Source: Maritimibacter sp. 55A14 (lineage in GTDB: Bacteria; Pseudomonadota; Alphaproteobacteria; Rhodobacterales; Rhodobacteraceae). Taken from it: a stretch of 60,337 nt of DNA. The translations under genes were made by a program, and so were the position numbers. The notes below the pieces were generated by a model. The model was not told the DNA's origin, made no database searches, and was given only the letters and a program-made list of their open reading frames with translations. Where the stretch lies: NCBI RefSeq assembly GCF_003122205.1, contig NZ_QEYE01000021.1, positions 1 to 60,337 of the forward strand, in the 5' to 3' direction. This document shows positions 7,649 to 19,376 of this stretch, one piece after another; the stretch's first letter is position 1; each line of letters opens with the position of its first letter.

Positions 7649-10507
7649 CTATTCGGCCGCCACCTTGCGCGGCCGCAGCATGTCCTTGAGATACCGCCCG
7701 GTATGACTCGCCCCGGTCCGGGCGACATCTTCCGGTGTGCCCTCTGCCACGATCCGCCCGCCACCGTCGCCGCCCTCGGGTCCGATGTCGATGATCCAGT
7801 CCGCCGTCTTGATGACGTCGAGATTGTGCTCGATCACCACGACCGTATTTCCGGAATCCACAAGCTCGTGAAGCACTTCCAGGAGCTTCTTCACGTCCTC
7901 GAAGTGCAGCCCCGTGGTCGGTTCGTCGAGGATATAGAGCGTCCGCCCGGTTGACCGGCGCGACAGTTCCTTCGACAGTTTCACGCGCTGCGCCTCGCCG
8001 CCCGAGAGCGTCGTCGCCTGCTGGCCCACCTTGATATAGCCCAGCCCCACGCGCATCAGCGCATCCATCTTCTCGCGGATCGAGGGCACGGCCTTGAAGA
8101 AGCCCTGAGCATCTTCAACCGTCATATCAAGAACGTCCGCTATGCTCTTGCCCTTGAACTTTACTTCCAGCGTCTCGCGATTGTAGCGCGCGCCCTGACA
8201 ACTTTCGCATGTCACATAGACATCGGGCAGGAAATGCATCTCGATCTTGATCAGCCCGTCGCCCTGGCAGGCCTCACAGCGCCCACCCTTGACGTTGAAG
8301 GAAAACCGCCCCGGCTTGTAGCCGCGCGCCTTGGCCTCGGGCAGCCCGGCGAACCAGTCGCGGATCGGCGTGAAGGCGCCCGTATACGTCGCGGGGTTCG
8401 ACCGCGGCGTGCGCCCGATGGGTCGCTGGTCGATGTCGATCACCTTGTCCAGATGCTCCAGCCCCCGGATCGTCTCGCAGGGCGCGGGCGTCTGGCGGGC
8501 GCCGTTGAGCCGCATCGAGGCGGTCTTGAAGAGCGTCTCGATGGTCAGGGTGGATTTACCGCCGCCCGACACGCCCGTGACACAGACGAACTTGCCCAGC
8601 GGAAAGGCTGCGGTCATGCCTTGCAGGTTGTTGCCGGTGGCCTTCTCCACGGTCACCTCGCGGCCATTGCCCGGACGGCGGGTCTTGGGCACCGCGATCT
8701 CGCGCGCGCCGGTCAGGTATTGCCCGGTGATCGAGGCCGGATCGGCGGCGATCTCCTCGGGCAGGCCGCGCGCGACGATGCGCCCACCATGCACCCCGGC
8801 GCCGGGGCCGATATCGAGCACGTAATCGGCGCTGCGGATCGCCTCCTCGTCATGCTCCACCACGATCACCGTGTTGCCCTGGTCGCGCAGGTTCTTGAGC
8901 GTGGTGAGCAGCCGGTCGTTGTCGCGCTGATGCAGTCCGATGGAGGGCTCGTCGAGCACGTAGAGGACCCCCGTCAGCCCCGATCCGATCTGGCTGGCCA
9001 GCCGGATGCGCTGGCTCTCGCCGCCGCTGAGCGTGCCGGCATTGCGCGACAGAGTCAGGTAATTGAGCCCGACATTGACAAGAAAACCAAGGCGTTCGCG
9101 GATTTCCTTGAGAATGGCGCGGGCGATCTCGTTGCGCTGCGCGGTCAGCGCCGCGGGCACCGTGCCGGCCCAGTCGAACGCCTCCTGTATCGACATCTCG
9201 ACCACTTCGCCGACATGCAGCCCGCCGATCTTGACCGCCAGCGCCTCGGGCCGCAGCCGGTGACCGTCGCAAGTCCCGCAGGGTCGGTTGTTCTGATAGC
9301 GCTCGAACTCCTCGCGCACCCAGGCGCTGTCGGTCTCGCGCCAACGCCGCTCCATGTTGGGAATGACGCCCTCGAAGACGCGGCTGACAGTATAGACCCG
9401 CCCGCCCTCGTCATAGCGGAACCGGATCTCCTCCTCGCCCGACCCGTAGAGCATCACCTGCTTCACATGCTCGGGCAGGTCGCGCCAGGGCGTGTGCCTA
9501 TCGAATTCGTAATGTGCGGCGATGGCCTCGATCGTCTGCAGGAAATAGGGCGATTTGCCCTTGCGCCAGGGCGCCAGCGCCCCGTCATAAAGGGTGAGAG
9601 AGGCATCCGGCACGACGAGACGCTCGTCGAAGAAAAGCTCCACCCCCAGACCGTCGCAATCCGGGCAGGCGCCAAAGGGCGCGTTGAACGAAAAGAGCCG
9701 CGGTTCGATTTCGGGGATGGTGAAGCCCGAGACCGGGCAGGCGAAATTCTCGCTGAACGTGTGGCGCTCCGGCTCGCCCTCGCGCGGCGCGGTCTCCAGC
9801 ACGGCGATGCCGTCGGCCAGGTCGAGCGCGGTGCGCAGGCTGTCGGCCAGGCGCGTCTCCAGCCCCTCGCGCACCACGATCCGGTCCACCACCACGTCGA
9901 TATCGTGGCGGAATTTCTTGTCCAGCGTGGGCGGCTCGTCCAGCTCGTGAAACCCGCCATCGACCTTGACGCGCTGGAAGCCCTGCTTGCGCAGTTCCAG
10001 AAACTCCTTGCGGTACTCCCCCTTGCGGTCGCGCACGATCGGCGCCAGCAGATAGGCGCGCGTGCCCTCCTCCATCGCCATGATGCGGTCCACCATGTCC
10101 GACACCTGCTGCGCCTCGATCGGCAGGCCGGTGGCCGGTGAATAGGGCGTGCCGACGCGCGCGAAGAGAAGCCGCATGTAGTCATAGATCTCGGTCACCG
10201 TGCCCACGGTGGAGCGCGGGTTCTTGCTGGTGGTCTTCTGCTCGATCGAAATCGCCGGCGACAAGCCCGTGATGTGGTCCACATCGGGCTTTTCCATCAT
10301 GTTGAGAAATTGCCGGGCATAGGCCGAAAGGCTCTCGACATAGCGGCGCTGACCCTCGGCATAGATCGTGTCGAAGGCGAGGCTCGACTTGCCGGACCCC
10401 GAGAGCCCGGTGATGACCACAAGGCGGTCGCGGGGAATGTCGACATCGACATTCTTGAGATTGTGCTCGCGTGCACCGCGCACCTCGATATTCTTCAGCT
10501 CGGCCAT
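7649..10507 (-). CDS. uvrA: Excinuclease ABC subunit UvrA
   Basis: A 952-residue DNA damage-recognition ATPase of nucleotide excision repair, close in length to E. coli UvrA (940). Two Walker A motifs ([12 protein letters not shown] near residue 34, [11 protein letters not shown] near 650), two ABC signatures ([26 protein letters not shown]) and the zinc modules are all present, including [11 protein letters not shown]...[10 protein letters not shown]. The ATG follows GGAGGGG. An SOS box lies 65-79 bases upstream, so LexA control is expected. The gene is convergent with the RcnB-like gene. Confidence 0.98.
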   Translation of the reverse strand: MAELKNIEVRGAREHNLKNVDVDIPRDRLVVITGLSGSGKSSLAFDTIYAEGQRRYVESLSAYARQFLNMMEKPDVDHITGLSPAISIEQKTTSKNPRSTVGTVTEIYDYMRLLFARVGTPYSPATGLPIEAQQVSDMVDRIMAMEEGTRAYLLAPIVRDRKGEYRKEFLELRKQGFQRVKVDGGFHELDEPPTLDKKFRHDIDVVVDRIVVREGLETRLADSLRTALDLADGIAVLETAPREGEPERHTFSENFACPVSGFTIPEIEPRLFSFNAPFGACPDCDGLGVELFFDERLVVPDASLTLYDGALAPWRKGKSPYFLQTIEAIAAHYEFDRHTPWRDLPEHVKQVMLYGSGEEEIRFRYDEGGRVYTVSRVFEGVIPNMERRWRETDSAWVREEFERYQNNRPCGTCDGHRLRPEALAVKIGGLHVGEVVEMSIQEAFDWAGTVPAALTAQRNEIARAILKEIRERLGFLVNVGLNYLTLSRNAGTLSGGESQRIRLASQIGSGLTGVLYVLDEPSIGLHQRDNDRLLTTLKNLRDQGNTVIVVEHDEEAIRSADYVLDIGPGAGVHGGRIVARGLPEEIAADPASITGQYLTGAREIAVPKTRRPGNGREVTVEKATGNNLQGMTAAFPLGKFVCVTGVSGGGKSTLTIETLFKTASMRLNGARQTPAPCETIRGLEHLDKVIDIDQRPIGRTPRSNPATYTGAFTPIRDWFAGLPEAKARGYKPGRFSFNVKGGRCEACQGDGLIKIEMHFLPDVYVTCESCQGARYNRETLEVKFKGKSIADVLDMTVEDAQGFFKAVPSIREKMDALMRVGLGYIKVGQQATTLSGGEAQRVKLSKELSRRSTGRTLYILDEPTTGLHFEDVKKLLEVLHELVDSGNTVVVIEHNLDVIKTADWIIDIGPEGGDGGGRIVAEGTPEDVARTGASHTGRYLKDMLRPRKVAAE

Positions 10508-10571
10508 CTGCCCCTCCGCAGGAATGGTTAAGAGATAGTGGAGCGCGCGCGAGTCTCCAACCGAAAATTGA

Positions 10572-10586
10572 GAACAATAAGAGAAC
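10572..10586 (-). promoter_or_regulatory. SOS (LexA) box of uvrA
   Basis: The sequence GAAC-AATAAGA-GAAC is an exact match to the alphaproteobacterial LexA operator GAAC-N7-GAAC (GTTC-N7-GTTC on the gene strand). It lies 65-79 bases before the uvrA start codon. uvrA is a standard SOS gene, so the site makes biological sense. Confidence 0.85.
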
Positions 10587-10633
10587 TTCCGCCAAGAGCC
10601 GGCCCGGCAGAAGCGGGGGCGCAGCCCCCGCGC

Positions 10634-10660
10634 CCCCGAGGTATTTTAACCAAGATGAAA
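10634..10660 (+). repeat. 27-bp inverted repeat, left copy
   Basis: This copy begins CCCCGAGGTATTTTAACC and ends AAGATGAAA. Its exact reverse complement occurs at 10769-10795, 108 bases away. It follows a GC hairpin. The identity over 27 bases cannot be chance. Similar AT-cored repeats appear between genes in related genomes, from memory. Confidence 0.9.
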
Positions 10661-10768
10661 GGAATAGGTGGTTTTCTGGCCCAGCGGTACAGGCGGAGGC
10701 GCCGATGACCGCCCAAGGTGAAAGCGCCCCGTCCCTGCGGTTCAGGCCGCACGGGCGGGGCGCCGCCG

Positions 10769-10795
10769 TTTCATCTTGGTTAAAATACCTCGGGG
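10769..10795 (-). repeat. 27-bp inverted repeat, right copy
   Basis: An exact reverse complement of 10634-10660. It sits 41 bases past the lpd stop, in its 3' region. The two copies could fold into a long cruciform or RNA stem around a 108-base loop that has no gene. Confidence 0.9.
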
Positions 10796-10835
10796 GGAGT
10801 CCGAAGGACGGGGGGCAGAGTCCCCTTGCCCCGTT

Positions 10836-12230
<1,395 letters not shown>

Positions 12231-12237
12231 GGCATTC

Positions 12238-12275
12238 CTCCGGATAAAATTTGTTTGATATTAAACTATCCGGAG
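12238..12275 (-). promoter_or_regulatory. Hairpin masking the lpd ribosome-binding site
   Basis: On the lpd strand, CTCCGGATA (12275-12267) is perfectly complementary to TATCCGGAG (12246-12238), with a 20-base AT-rich loop that holds a smaller GTTT/AAAC repeat. The GGAG of the Shine-Dalgarno sequence is inside the 3' arm, 7-10 bases from the ATG. As RNA it could limit translation, for example as a thermosensor. As DNA it could be an operator. Neither role is proven. Confidence 0.5.
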
Positions 12276-12360
12276 AATCCGCGCAACGGACCTCATGCCG
12301 CAGCGCGCATGCGGGCAGCGGCATTGCACCGGCCGCAAGGCCGGGGCGACCGCCCGCGGA

Positions 12361-12960
12361 TCAGGCCGAAACCGCTTCGGTCTGCTGAAGGCCGCGCACC
12401 GTGCTGCCGTAGCCGCCGCCCTTGAGATAGGCGGCCTCGGGTCCGGTCGTGGCCCGCTCAAGCATTGCATTGCGGTGCGGGAACCGGCCGAAGCGGCGGA
12501 TCTCCTCGCGATGCGCCTTGGCGTGCAGGAGGTTGGCGGCGCCGCTCTCGGGCATCCGGGTGAGCATCAGCCGCACACAGCGTTCCTGATCGCAGAGGCA
12601 TTCGGCATGCATCAGCGGCAGGTAGAAGAACTGCCGTTCCGGCTCGCCCGCGCGCATGTCCCAGCCCAGGTCGATGGCCCGTTTCGCCATCGCCAGCGCC
12701 AGCTTGTCGGACGCAAAGGCGCGCCCGGTGCCGCGGAACATGTTGCGCGGCATCTGGTCGAGCAGGATGAGGAGCGCCAGCGCGCTGCGCGGGTGGCTCA
12801 TCCATTCGGCACAGACGCCCGCCTGCGCGGCGTGCCAGGCGGGCTCGAACTTGTCACGGATTTCGGCATCCACTGCCGGATCGACCTCGTACCACCCCTC
12901 GGGCCCCAGCTTGTTCAGCCAGTAGTCCAGCACGTCGTCCGGTCTCTGCATGGGCTTCAT
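12361..12960 (-). CDS. DUF924 family protein
   Basis: A 199-residue cytosolic protein matching DUF924 (TPR-like helical fold): DDVLDYWLNKLGPEGWYEVDPAVDAEI at the N-terminus, ALALLILLDQMPRNMFRGT near residue 70, and EPERQFFYLPLMHAE and GRFPHRNAMLER further on. The function of the family is unknown. GAGGGAG lies 7 bases before the ATG at 12960. A near-palindrome at 13006-13021 sits in its promoter region. It shares direction with lpd, but 130 bases lie between them. Confidence 0.88.
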   Translation of the reverse strand: MKPMQRPDDVLDYWLNKLGPEGWYEVDPAVDAEIRDKFEPAWHAAQAGVCAEWMSHPRSALALLILLDQMPRNMFRGTGRAFASDKLALAMAKRAIDLGWDMRAGEPERQFFYLPLMHAECLCDQERCVRLMLTRMPESGAANLLHAKAHREEIRRFGRFPHRNAMLERATTGPEAAYLKGGGYGSTVRGLQQTEAVSA

Positions 12961-13005
12961 AACACGCTCCCTCGCGGTTGCCCCAAGTGTCAAAAAAGCG
13001 TCGCA

Positions 13006-13021
13006 AAGTTTAATTCAACTT
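13006..13021. promoter_or_regulatory. Palindrome upstream of the DUF924 gene
   Basis: AAGTTTAATTCAACTT is symmetric at 7 of 8 base pairs and lies 46 bases before the DUF924 start. TTGCAA on the minus strand overlaps its edge and could be a -35 element. A candidate operator only. Confidence 0.3.
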
Positions 13022-13038
13022 GCAACCGCCCGTTATCG

Positions 13039-14322
13039 TTAACATTCCGCTTTTTTGTCCACAGTGTCTTCACTGCCAGCCGCATCGTTGGCCATTTCGA
13101 TGGCAATCTCCTGGGCCAGCTCCATCGCCACGGGCGATGCGGTCTGACCGACCGGCGCGTAGGAGGTGGTGTCCTCGGCCCGCGGGGCGGGGCGCTGGGT
13201 CATCCGGTAGACGGCGTATCCCGACAGCGCGAACATCAGGAGTGCGATAAAGCCGTAGAAGCCGTTCGGCCCCACCTGCCCCATGACCCAGCCCAGGATC
13301 AGCGGGCCGGTGGAGGCCCCCACCCCGTTGATGAAGATCAGCCCGCCTGAGGCCGCCGCCATGTCGTCGGACTCCAGGTAATCGTTGGTATAGGCGATGA
13401 TCAGCGAATAGAGCGGGTTCGACACGCCGCCCATCAAGAAGGCCATCGCAAGCTGCACGGGGAAGCCCACGGTAAAAAACACCGGGATGACCAGGAACAC
13501 GCCGGCGAAGCCCGCCAGCCCGCAGATCAGCACGCGCCGGTCCATGCGGTCGGAGATCCAGCCGATCGGGTACTGGCAGACCATGCCGCCCGTAAAGATC
13601 ATCGACACGAAGAGCGAGATCTGCGCCACGCTCATGCCTGCCTCGGTGCCATAGACCGCCGACATGCCGAATTGCGCCGAGAAGACGCCACCTAGTAGGA
13701 AGGTGCCCACTGCCCCCAGCGGCGAGACCCGCACCAGCCCGACCAGCGACATCGGCTTGCTGGTCTCGAAGAAGGGCGCGGGCGAGATCGACAGCAGGAT
13801 CGGGGCGAAGGCGACCGACACCAGCACCGAGGGGATGATGAAGAGGATGTAGTCCGACGGGTCGCCCAGGTTCAGCAGCCCCTGCGCGGCGATGATGCCG
13901 ATCATCTGCACGATCAGGTAGACCGACAGCGCCTTGCCGCGGTTCTCGTTCGTGGAGGCGTTGTTGAGCCAGCTTTCCGCGGTCACGTAGACGCCGGAGA
14001 AGCAGAACCCGATCAGCACGCGCATCGCGGTCCAGATCCAGGGATCCGGCGCCACCGGGTAGAGCACGATCAGCGCCGATACGAGCGAGCCCAGCGCCGC
14101 GAAGACGCGCACATGCCCGACCCGCCTGATCAGGTGCGGCGCCATGCGCGAGCCGCCCAGGAAGCCCACGAAATAGCCCGACATGACCAGCGACATCTGG
14201 GAGGCCGAGAAGCCCTCGATCGAGCCGCGCACGCCCAGGAGCGTGCCCTGAAGCCCGTTGCCGAGCATCAGCAGCATCATGCCCAGAAGCAGGGCCCAGG
14301 AATTTCTCAATACATCGAACAT
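13039..14322 (-). CDS. MFS transporter
   Basis: A 427-residue inner-membrane protein with about 12 hydrophobic helices, a short N-terminus (MFDVLRNSWALLLGMMLLMLGNGLQG) and a polar C-terminal tail of ~40 residues. The loop-2/3 region GGSRMAPHLIRRVGHVRVFA and the loop-8/9 GWISDRMDRRVLICG are MFS signatures. It resembles the YcaD-like permease group. The substrate cannot be told from sequence, and the neighbours (queA, DUF924) give no hint. The ATG is preceded by GGAGACGAGC. Confidence 0.88.
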   Translation of the reverse strand: MFDVLRNSWALLLGMMLLMLGNGLQGTLLGVRGSIEGFSASQMSLVMSGYFVGFLGGSRMAPHLIRRVGHVRVFAALGSLVSALIVLYPVAPDPWIWTAMRVLIGFCFSGVYVTAESWLNNASTNENRGKALSVYLIVQMIGIIAAQGLLNLGDPSDYILFIIPSVLVSVAFAPILLSISPAPFFETSKPMSLVGLVRVSPLGAVGTFLLGGVFSAQFGMSAVYGTEAGMSVAQISLFVSMIFTGGMVCQYPIGWISDRMDRRVLICGLAGFAGVFLVIPVFFTVGFPVQLAMAFLMGGVSNPLYSLIIAYTNDYLESDDMAAASGGLIFINGVGASTGPLILGWVMGQVGPNGFYGFIALLMFALSGYAVYRMTQRPAPRAEDTTSYAPVGQTASPVAMELAQEIAIEMANDAAGSEDTVDKKAEC

Positions 14323-14371
14323 GCTCGTCTCCGGCGCTGCCGTTCATGTCGCGGCGTTATCGCCCAGTCTG

Positions 14372-15478
14372 TCAGCCTGCATCAGTCCCCTGACCGTCCG
14401 CCTGCGACGGTCCGGCGTCGTCTTTGGCGTCCGGTATCAGGAGCGAGGCGTCTCCGTAAGAGAAAAAACGGTATGCCTGCCTTGTCGCATGCGCATAGAT
14501 CGCGCGGATGCGCGCGGGCCCCATCAGCGCCGAGACGAGCATCATCAGCGTCGATTTCGGCAGGTGGAAATTGGTCATCAGCGCGTCGGTGACGCGGAAG
14601 CGGTAGCCGGGGCGGATGAAGATGTCGGTCTCGCCGCTCCAGGGCCGGACGCGGCCGGTTCCGTCGGCCGCGGTCTCGATCAGCCTGAGCGCGGTCGTGC
14701 CGACCGGGATGACCCGCCCGCCCGCGGCGCGCGTGGCGTTGATCTCGTCGGCGGCGCGCGCGCTGACCTCGCCCCATTCGGCATGCATCCTGTGGTCGCG
14801 TACGTCCTCCACCTTCACCGGCAGGAAGGTGCCCGCGCCGACATGGAGCGTCACATGGCTGAAGGCCACGCCGCGCGCGGCCAGTGCGGCCAGCAGACGG
14901 TCGTCGAAATGCAGCGACGCAGTGGGCGCGGCCACGGCGCCGGGATTGCGGGCAAAGACGGTCTGGTAGTCTTCCCGGTCCTGCACGTCGGCGGCGCGGC
15001 GCGCCGCGATATAGGGCGGCAACGGCATCGCGCCGGCCTGGGCGAGCGCCACGTCGAAGGCCTCACCGGTCAGGTTGAAGACCAGCTCGGCGGTGTCGGC
15101 CGCGCGTGCCGCCACCTCGGCCTCCAGCCCCGCCTCGAAGCGGATCGCATCGCCCGGTCGCAACTTCCGGAGCGGCCGCGCCATCGCCCGCCAACCGCCG
15201 CCGGGAAGCGGCTCCAGCAGGGTGACCTCGACCTTCGCCTCCACCGGACCGTCCGCGCTTTCGCGCCGCCGCAGCCCGGAAAGGCGCGCCGGGATCACTT
15301 TGGTGTCGTTGAGCACCAGCCGGTCGCCGGGGCCCAGAATCTCGACCAGGTCGAAGACCCGCCGGTCCTCGATCCGGTCGCCTTCGGCCACCAGCAGCCG
15401 CGCGGCGCTGCGCGGGCGCGCCGGGCGGGTCGCAATCAGATCCTCGGGCAGGTCGAAATCGAAATCGGAGAGTTTCAT
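14372..15478 (-). CDS. queA: tRNA preQ1(34) S-adenosylmethionine ribosyltransferase-isomerase
   Basis: A 368-residue enzyme that transfers and isomerises the ribosyl group of SAM onto preQ1 in tRNA, giving epoxyqueuosine. Opening [30 protein letters not shown], then [36 protein letters not shown] and [17 protein letters not shown], are hallmark QueA blocks. A start 5 codons upstream (15493) overlaps the preceding stop as ATGA and may be used for coupling; the family start at 15478 is given. It follows the DUF3971 gene in the same direction. The C-terminal ~15 residues are low complexity. Confidence 0.95.
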   Translation of the reverse strand: MKLSDFDFDLPEDLIATRPARPRSAARLLVAEGDRIEDRRVFDLVEILGPGDRLVLNDTKVIPARLSGLRRRESADGPVEAKVEVTLLEPLPGGGWRAMARPLRKLRPGDAIRFEAGLEAEVAARAADTAELVFNLTGEAFDVALAQAGAMPLPPYIAARRAADVQDREDYQTVFARNPGAVAAPTASLHFDDRLLAALAARGVAFSHVTLHVGAGTFLPVKVEDVRDHRMHAEWGEVSARAADEINATRAAGGRVIPVGTTALRLIETAADGTGRVRPWSGETDIFIRPGYRFRVTDALMTNFHLPKSTLMMLVSALMGPARIRAIYAHATRQAYRFFSYGDASLLIPDAKDDAGPSQADGQGTDAG

Positions 15479-15489
15479 GGCGTCTCGGC

Positions 15490-18400
15490 TCATTCCGTGG
15501 GGATCGTTGGGGGCGAGCGGCGGAAGAGCTGGCGGAACACTCCTGGCGCGAGCGCCGAAAGCGGGTTGACCGAAACGGTCGGATTGCTGGCCGGTCCGCG
15601 AAGCTTGTAGGTGAAGCCGAACACGCCCTCGCCCTTGGTGCGCCCGAAGAGATCGCCGAAAAGCCGGGTCTGCTCCAGCATGCCGTTGAGCATGTAGATC
15701 GGGGTGACAACCCCCTGCATGTCGAGCCGCGCGCGGGCGAAATCGTATATGCCTTCCATCGAGATGCCCATCGACGGTCCGACCGCGTTGCCGCGCCGCA
15801 CCGTGACGCCGCGCGGGGTCAGCGAAAGGTTGGCCTCGGCGGAGGTGAAGACGATGCCCGAGCCGCTGAGCTGTTCCAGCAGCCCGATCACGCTGACCGC
15901 CGACAGAAGCGCGGCCAGCGTTGGCGCATCCCGCACCCGGATCTCGGAGATGTCGACCCGTCCCTGATAGCTTTTCGGCTGCCCTGTAGGCGCAAGTTGC
16001 AGCACCAGATCGCCGCCGCGCGCGCCCGAGAAAATGCCCGCCGCCGCCAGCAACTCGCCCGCCTCCTGCGAGACGAGCCGCACCCCCGTACCCCGCTCGG
16101 TCGGTGCCAGCGTCACGGTCACCGGACTCTTCCCGTTCATGCGCGCCGAGAAGCGGCCGTTGAGGCGCCCGCTCGTGTTCAGCCCGCCTTCGACCCCGGT
16201 CAGGACCATACCGTCGGAGACGATCACCCGGTCGAGCCGCAGCGCGACCGGCCCGCCACCCGCGCCGGCGCCGCCGCCGGTCCCGCCGAAGGTCGCACGC
16301 CGCATATCGACGCTGCCGCCGGTCACCGCGACGCGCACCGGCTCTCCCGGACCGCGGCCGCGCAGTTCCACCGGGGCATCGAACCAGCCGCCCGCGCGCA
16401 CCCGGTCGAAGGCCGCGACGTCGAGCGCGCCGCTCTCGGTCAGGGTTACGCTGCCGCTGGCCGTAAGCCCCGGCGCCTCGATGCTGACGGCGTCGATCCG
16501 CACCGGCTGGCCCAGCGCGCCGGTGACCTCCAGCCGGCCGCGCTCGGCAGGCGGCTTGGACCAGTTGAGCGCCGCCAGACGAAGCGTGAGCTGGTTGAGA
16601 TCGGACAGCAGCCGGAACTCCGGCCGCTCCCCGCGCACCAGGTCGATCACCACATCCGCCGTCCCGGTCCCTGCCAACGCGCCGTCCGGCAAGGCGATGC
16701 CGAACTCGTCGAGGAAGGTCTGCGACAGATCGATGCGCCCCTCTACCCGGCTGCGGCCGCGATGTTCGGGACCGAATTTCTGCTCCCACCCGCCTTGCAC
16801 CGGCACCGCGCCCAGCCGCCCGCTGCCCGAGAGCGTCACACCGCCCGCATCCGCGCGCACATCGAGTACCGGTGCGGCAAGCAGCTTGCCGCGGATCAGC
16901 GTGTCGGAGCGCGCATCGGTCACCCGCCCGGTGCCCGACCATGTCACGTCATCCAAGGTGACGCCGTCGCGCAGGGGCAGATGCAGCGCGATCCGCGCCT
17001 CCGCCCGGCCGGTGGCGATCTGCGTGGAGATGCCGCCCTTGGTGAGGAACTTGAACGGGTCGTGGTCGAGGATCTCCAGCGCCGCGCGCAGGCTGCCCGC
17101 GACCCTGAGGTCGATATCGCCCGGCCCGCCCTTGATGGTGATGTCGGGGATCGCCATCGTGCTGCCGGCAAGCGACAGCGGTCCGCCCGCGGGCGGCGTC
17201 ACATGACCCTCGTAGAGCTTCAGGTCGAGCCGCTCCTCGGTCATCACGCCGTAACCGCGCCCGCCCTCGATGGGTGGCATGGCGCGCACAAAGGTCGTGG
17301 TCAACTCGTCGAAGCCGAAATTGAGGCCCAGCCGCTCGGGCCCCACGGCCGGCTTGCGGAACGCCGCGCGCACGTCCAGAAACCAGCCTTGGCGCATGTT
17401 CTCGGTCATCCATTCGCGGGTCTTGGGCTTCAGCGTCAGGGGCCAGAGCGCCATGAGCCGCGCCAGTTCCAACCGCGGCACGCCGGCATCGAGCGCAATT
17501 TCCCAGCCTTCCGGGCGCGCCGCCAGATGGCCGCTGGCCTGAAACCGCACGTCGCCATTCATCAGGACCATCTGGCCGATATCGACCCGCAGCGGATCGA
17601 GCATCATCCGCATGTCGAGCGCGCCTTCCTCGAAGACCGCGGGCTCGCTCAACAGGTCAGGCGGGTTCAGCACCGCATCGGCGAAGCTGAACTGTCCGAC
17701 CAGCGCCTCCACCGTCCGGCCCTTGCGTCCCTTGAGATAGGCATGCCCCTCGGCGGTGACCGTGGCGGACGGGCTTTCCAGCGATATCTGGTCGAATGTC
17801 AGCTTGCTGGCCGCGTCGTCGAAGCGGAAATAGGCTTTGGCGCGGTTGAAACGGCGGGGCGCCGCGCCGCCGCCGGGCTCCAGCCGGCCAGCGCCGATTT
17901 CCAGCGCGCCGTTCAACTCGGTGAACTGGCCCGTGCCGGCGATCACGGTGGTGAGCGAGCCTGAAATCGGCGCATCCAGGACCGACAGCCAGGAAAGTGC
18001 TGCCGATTGCGCGGCGATATCGCGGGCCGGCGCATCGGTCAGCCGGATCGCGACGCGAATCTCGGGGGCGCCCTTGACGTGGTCGAGCGACAGGAGCGCG
18101 GTGGTCACCGCGCCACCCACCTGTTCGAGGCTCAGCGCCAGCGAGGCCGAAAGTGTCCCCGGCTCGTTTTCCAGCGTCAGCCTTCCATCGGTCACCGACC
18201 AGACGCGGTCGGTCAGCGCGTCGTCCACGGTGATGCTCATCCCCGTCGCCTCGACCCGGCGCAGCCGCCCCAGGTAGGGACCGTCGAAAATCGCCTCGAC
18301 CGTGCGCAGCACCTCCTGCAGGTCGCGCGGCCCCTCACCGCCCAGCGCAATGTCGATGCTGCCGTCCTCGGCCCGCGACATGTGCATCGCCGCGCCGTCC

Positions 18401-18789
18401 AGCGTCACGCTTTCGGGACGCACTGCGCCATCCAGCAGCGCGTCGCGATCGATCCGAACCGTCATCTGCGGCAGCGCCAGACGCACGTCGTCCTGCTCCG
18501 CAGACGCGTCCAGCACGGTCAGGTCGGAGACCCTGAACACCGGGCGCAGCGCATCTTCGCTGAAATCGAGCACCACCTCGCCCAGACGCACCGCGCCCAG
18601 CGGGTTGCCGTCGCTCAGCCGCGTCTCGATCCGCGCCTGCACCCATCCGGGCAGCCGGACCTCGCCCCGCAACCCGATCAGCAGCACCGCCAAAACCGCG
18701 CAGAGCATCGCCAGGCTCAACAGAACGTAGAGCCCGATGCGCCGTTTGCGGCGGGGCGCCACCGCTTCTGTGTCCGTCTGCTCTGTCAT
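15490..18789 (-). CDS. AsmA/YhdP-like DUF3971 protein
   Basis: A 1099-residue envelope protein with one N-terminal membrane anchor ([25 protein letters not shown], about residues 20-44) followed by a very long beta-rich periplasmic region. The C-terminal block ([52 protein letters not shown]...) is the AsmA-like C-terminal domain. Related AsmA-clan proteins (YhdP, TamB) form hydrophobic grooves that move phospholipid between membranes, so a lipid-transport role is inferred. The ATG at 18789 begins a hydrophilic, basic cytoplasmic tail. Its stop overlaps the alternative queA start, so the two are likely co-transcribed. Confidence 0.88.
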   Translation of the reverse strand: MTEQTDTEAVAPRRKRRIGLYVLLSLAMLCAVLAVLLIGLRGEVRLPGWVQARIETRLSDGNPLGAVRLGEVVLDFSEDALRPVFRVSDLTVLDASAEQDDVRLALPQMTVRIDRDALLDGAVRPESVTLDGAAMHMSRAEDGSIDIALGGEGPRDLQEVLRTVEAIFDGPYLGRLRRVEATGMSITVDDALTDRVWSVTDGRLTLENEPGTLSASLALSLEQVGGAVTTALLSLDHVKGAPEIRVAIRLTDAPARDIAAQSAALSWLSVLDAPISGSLTTVIAGTGQFTELNGALEIGAGRLEPGGGAAPRRFNRAKAYFRFDDAASKLTFDQISLESPSATVTAEGHAYLKGRKGRTVEALVGQFSFADAVLNPPDLLSEPAVFEEGALDMRMMLDPLRVDIGQMVLMNGDVRFQASGHLAARPEGWEIALDAGVPRLELARLMALWPLTLKPKTREWMTENMRQGWFLDVRAAFRKPAVGPERLGLNFGFDELTTTFVRAMPPIEGGRGYGVMTEERLDLKLYEGHVTPPAGGPLSLAGSTMAIPDITIKGGPGDIDLRVAGSLRAALEILDHDPFKFLTKGGISTQIATGRAEARIALHLPLRDGVTLDDVTWSGTGRVTDARSDTLIRGKLLAAPVLDVRADAGGVTLSGSGRLGAVPVQGGWEQKFGPEHRGRSRVEGRIDLSQTFLDEFGIALPDGALAGTGTADVVIDLVRGERPEFRLLSDLNQLTLRLAALNWSKPPAERGRLEVTGALGQPVRIDAVSIEAPGLTASGSVTLTESGALDVAAFDRVRAGGWFDAPVELRGRGPGEPVRVAVTGGSVDMRRATFGGTGGGAGAGGGPVALRLDRVIVSDGMVLTGVEGGLNTSGRLNGRFSARMNGKSPVTVTLAPTERGTGVRLVSQEAGELLAAAGIFSGARGGDLVLQLAPTGQPKSYQGRVDISEIRVRDAPTLAALLSAVSVIGLLEQLSGSGIVFTSAEANLSLTPRGVTVRRGNAVGPSMGISMEGIYDFARARLDMQGVVTPIYMLNGMLEQTRLFGDLFGRTKGEGVFGFTYKLRGPASNPTVSVNPLSALAPGVFRQLFRRSPPTIPTE

Positions 18790-18914
18790 GTCAGCGCCTT
18801 GCCGCGCCGCCCTCCGGCTGTGGCCCTCGTGCCGTGCCTCTTGCCCTTTTCGTCCTTTTATTCGAACTAGGTCGCAGAGGTAAGTCAAACTTGGGTCATG
18901 CAGGAGCTTCATCA

Positions 18915-19376
18915 ATGCCCGACACCGGCGACACCGCGCCCGATTTCACGCTGCCCCGCGACGGCGGCGAAACGGTCACGCTCTCCGCGCTCAGGCCGGC
19001 ACCGGTCGTGCTCTACTTCTATCCGCGCGACGACACGCCGGGCTGCACGACTGAAGCGCTCGATTTCACCGCGCGCGCCGGCGACTTTGCGCAGGCCGGG
19101 GCGCGGATCATCGGCGTCTCCAAGGACAGCGTGGCCAAGCACGAGAAATTCGCCGCCAAGCACGGGCTGGGCGTGACGCTTCTCTCCGATGCCGAAGGCG
19201 ACGTTTGTGAACGCTATGGCGTCTGGGTGGAGAAGAAGATGTACGGCAAGGCGCATATGGGCATCGAGCGCGCGACCTTCCTGATCGACAGCGCGAGCCG
19301 GATCGCGCGCGTCTGGCGCAAGGTCAGGGTCAAGGGCCATGCCGACGAGGTGCTGGACGCCGTGCGCGCGCTGTGA
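18915..19376 (+). CDS. bcp: Thioredoxin-dependent peroxiredoxin (Bcp/PrxQ type)
   Basis: A 153-residue cytosolic peroxidase. The peroxidatic cysteine is in FYPRDDTPGCTTEALDF near residue 45. The second cysteine found five residues later in E. coli Bcp is replaced by leucine here, pointing to a 1-Cys mechanism or an alternative resolving cysteine (Cys in GDVCERYG). C-terminal AHMGIERATFLID and WRKVRVKGHADEVL are typical. It is divergent from the DUF3971 gene, and its stop overlaps the GTG of the next gene by 4 bases. Confidence 0.93.
   Translation: MPDTGDTAPDFTLPRDGGETVTLSALRPAPVVLYFYPRDDTPGCTTEALDFTARAGDFAQAGARIIGVSKDSVAKHEKFAAKHGLGVTLLSDAEGDVCERYGVWVEKKMYGKAHMGIERATFLIDSASRIARVWRKVRVKGHADEVLDAVRAL

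Larger units (their letters stand above)
10508..10835. other. uvrA-lpd intergenic region: SOS box and inverted repeat
   Basis: These 328 bases contain the uvrA leader and SOS box, a GC hairpin (GCGGGGGC...GCCCCCGC, about 10613-10632) and two inverted copies of a 27-base repeat. No gene is supportable; short frames here lack ribosome-binding sites. Confidence 0.7.

Noticed and set aside
15997-17964. Long plus-strand frame opposite the DUF3971 gene
   Set aside because: Arg/Pro/Ala/His-rich composition with no motif; an antisense artefact of GC bias.
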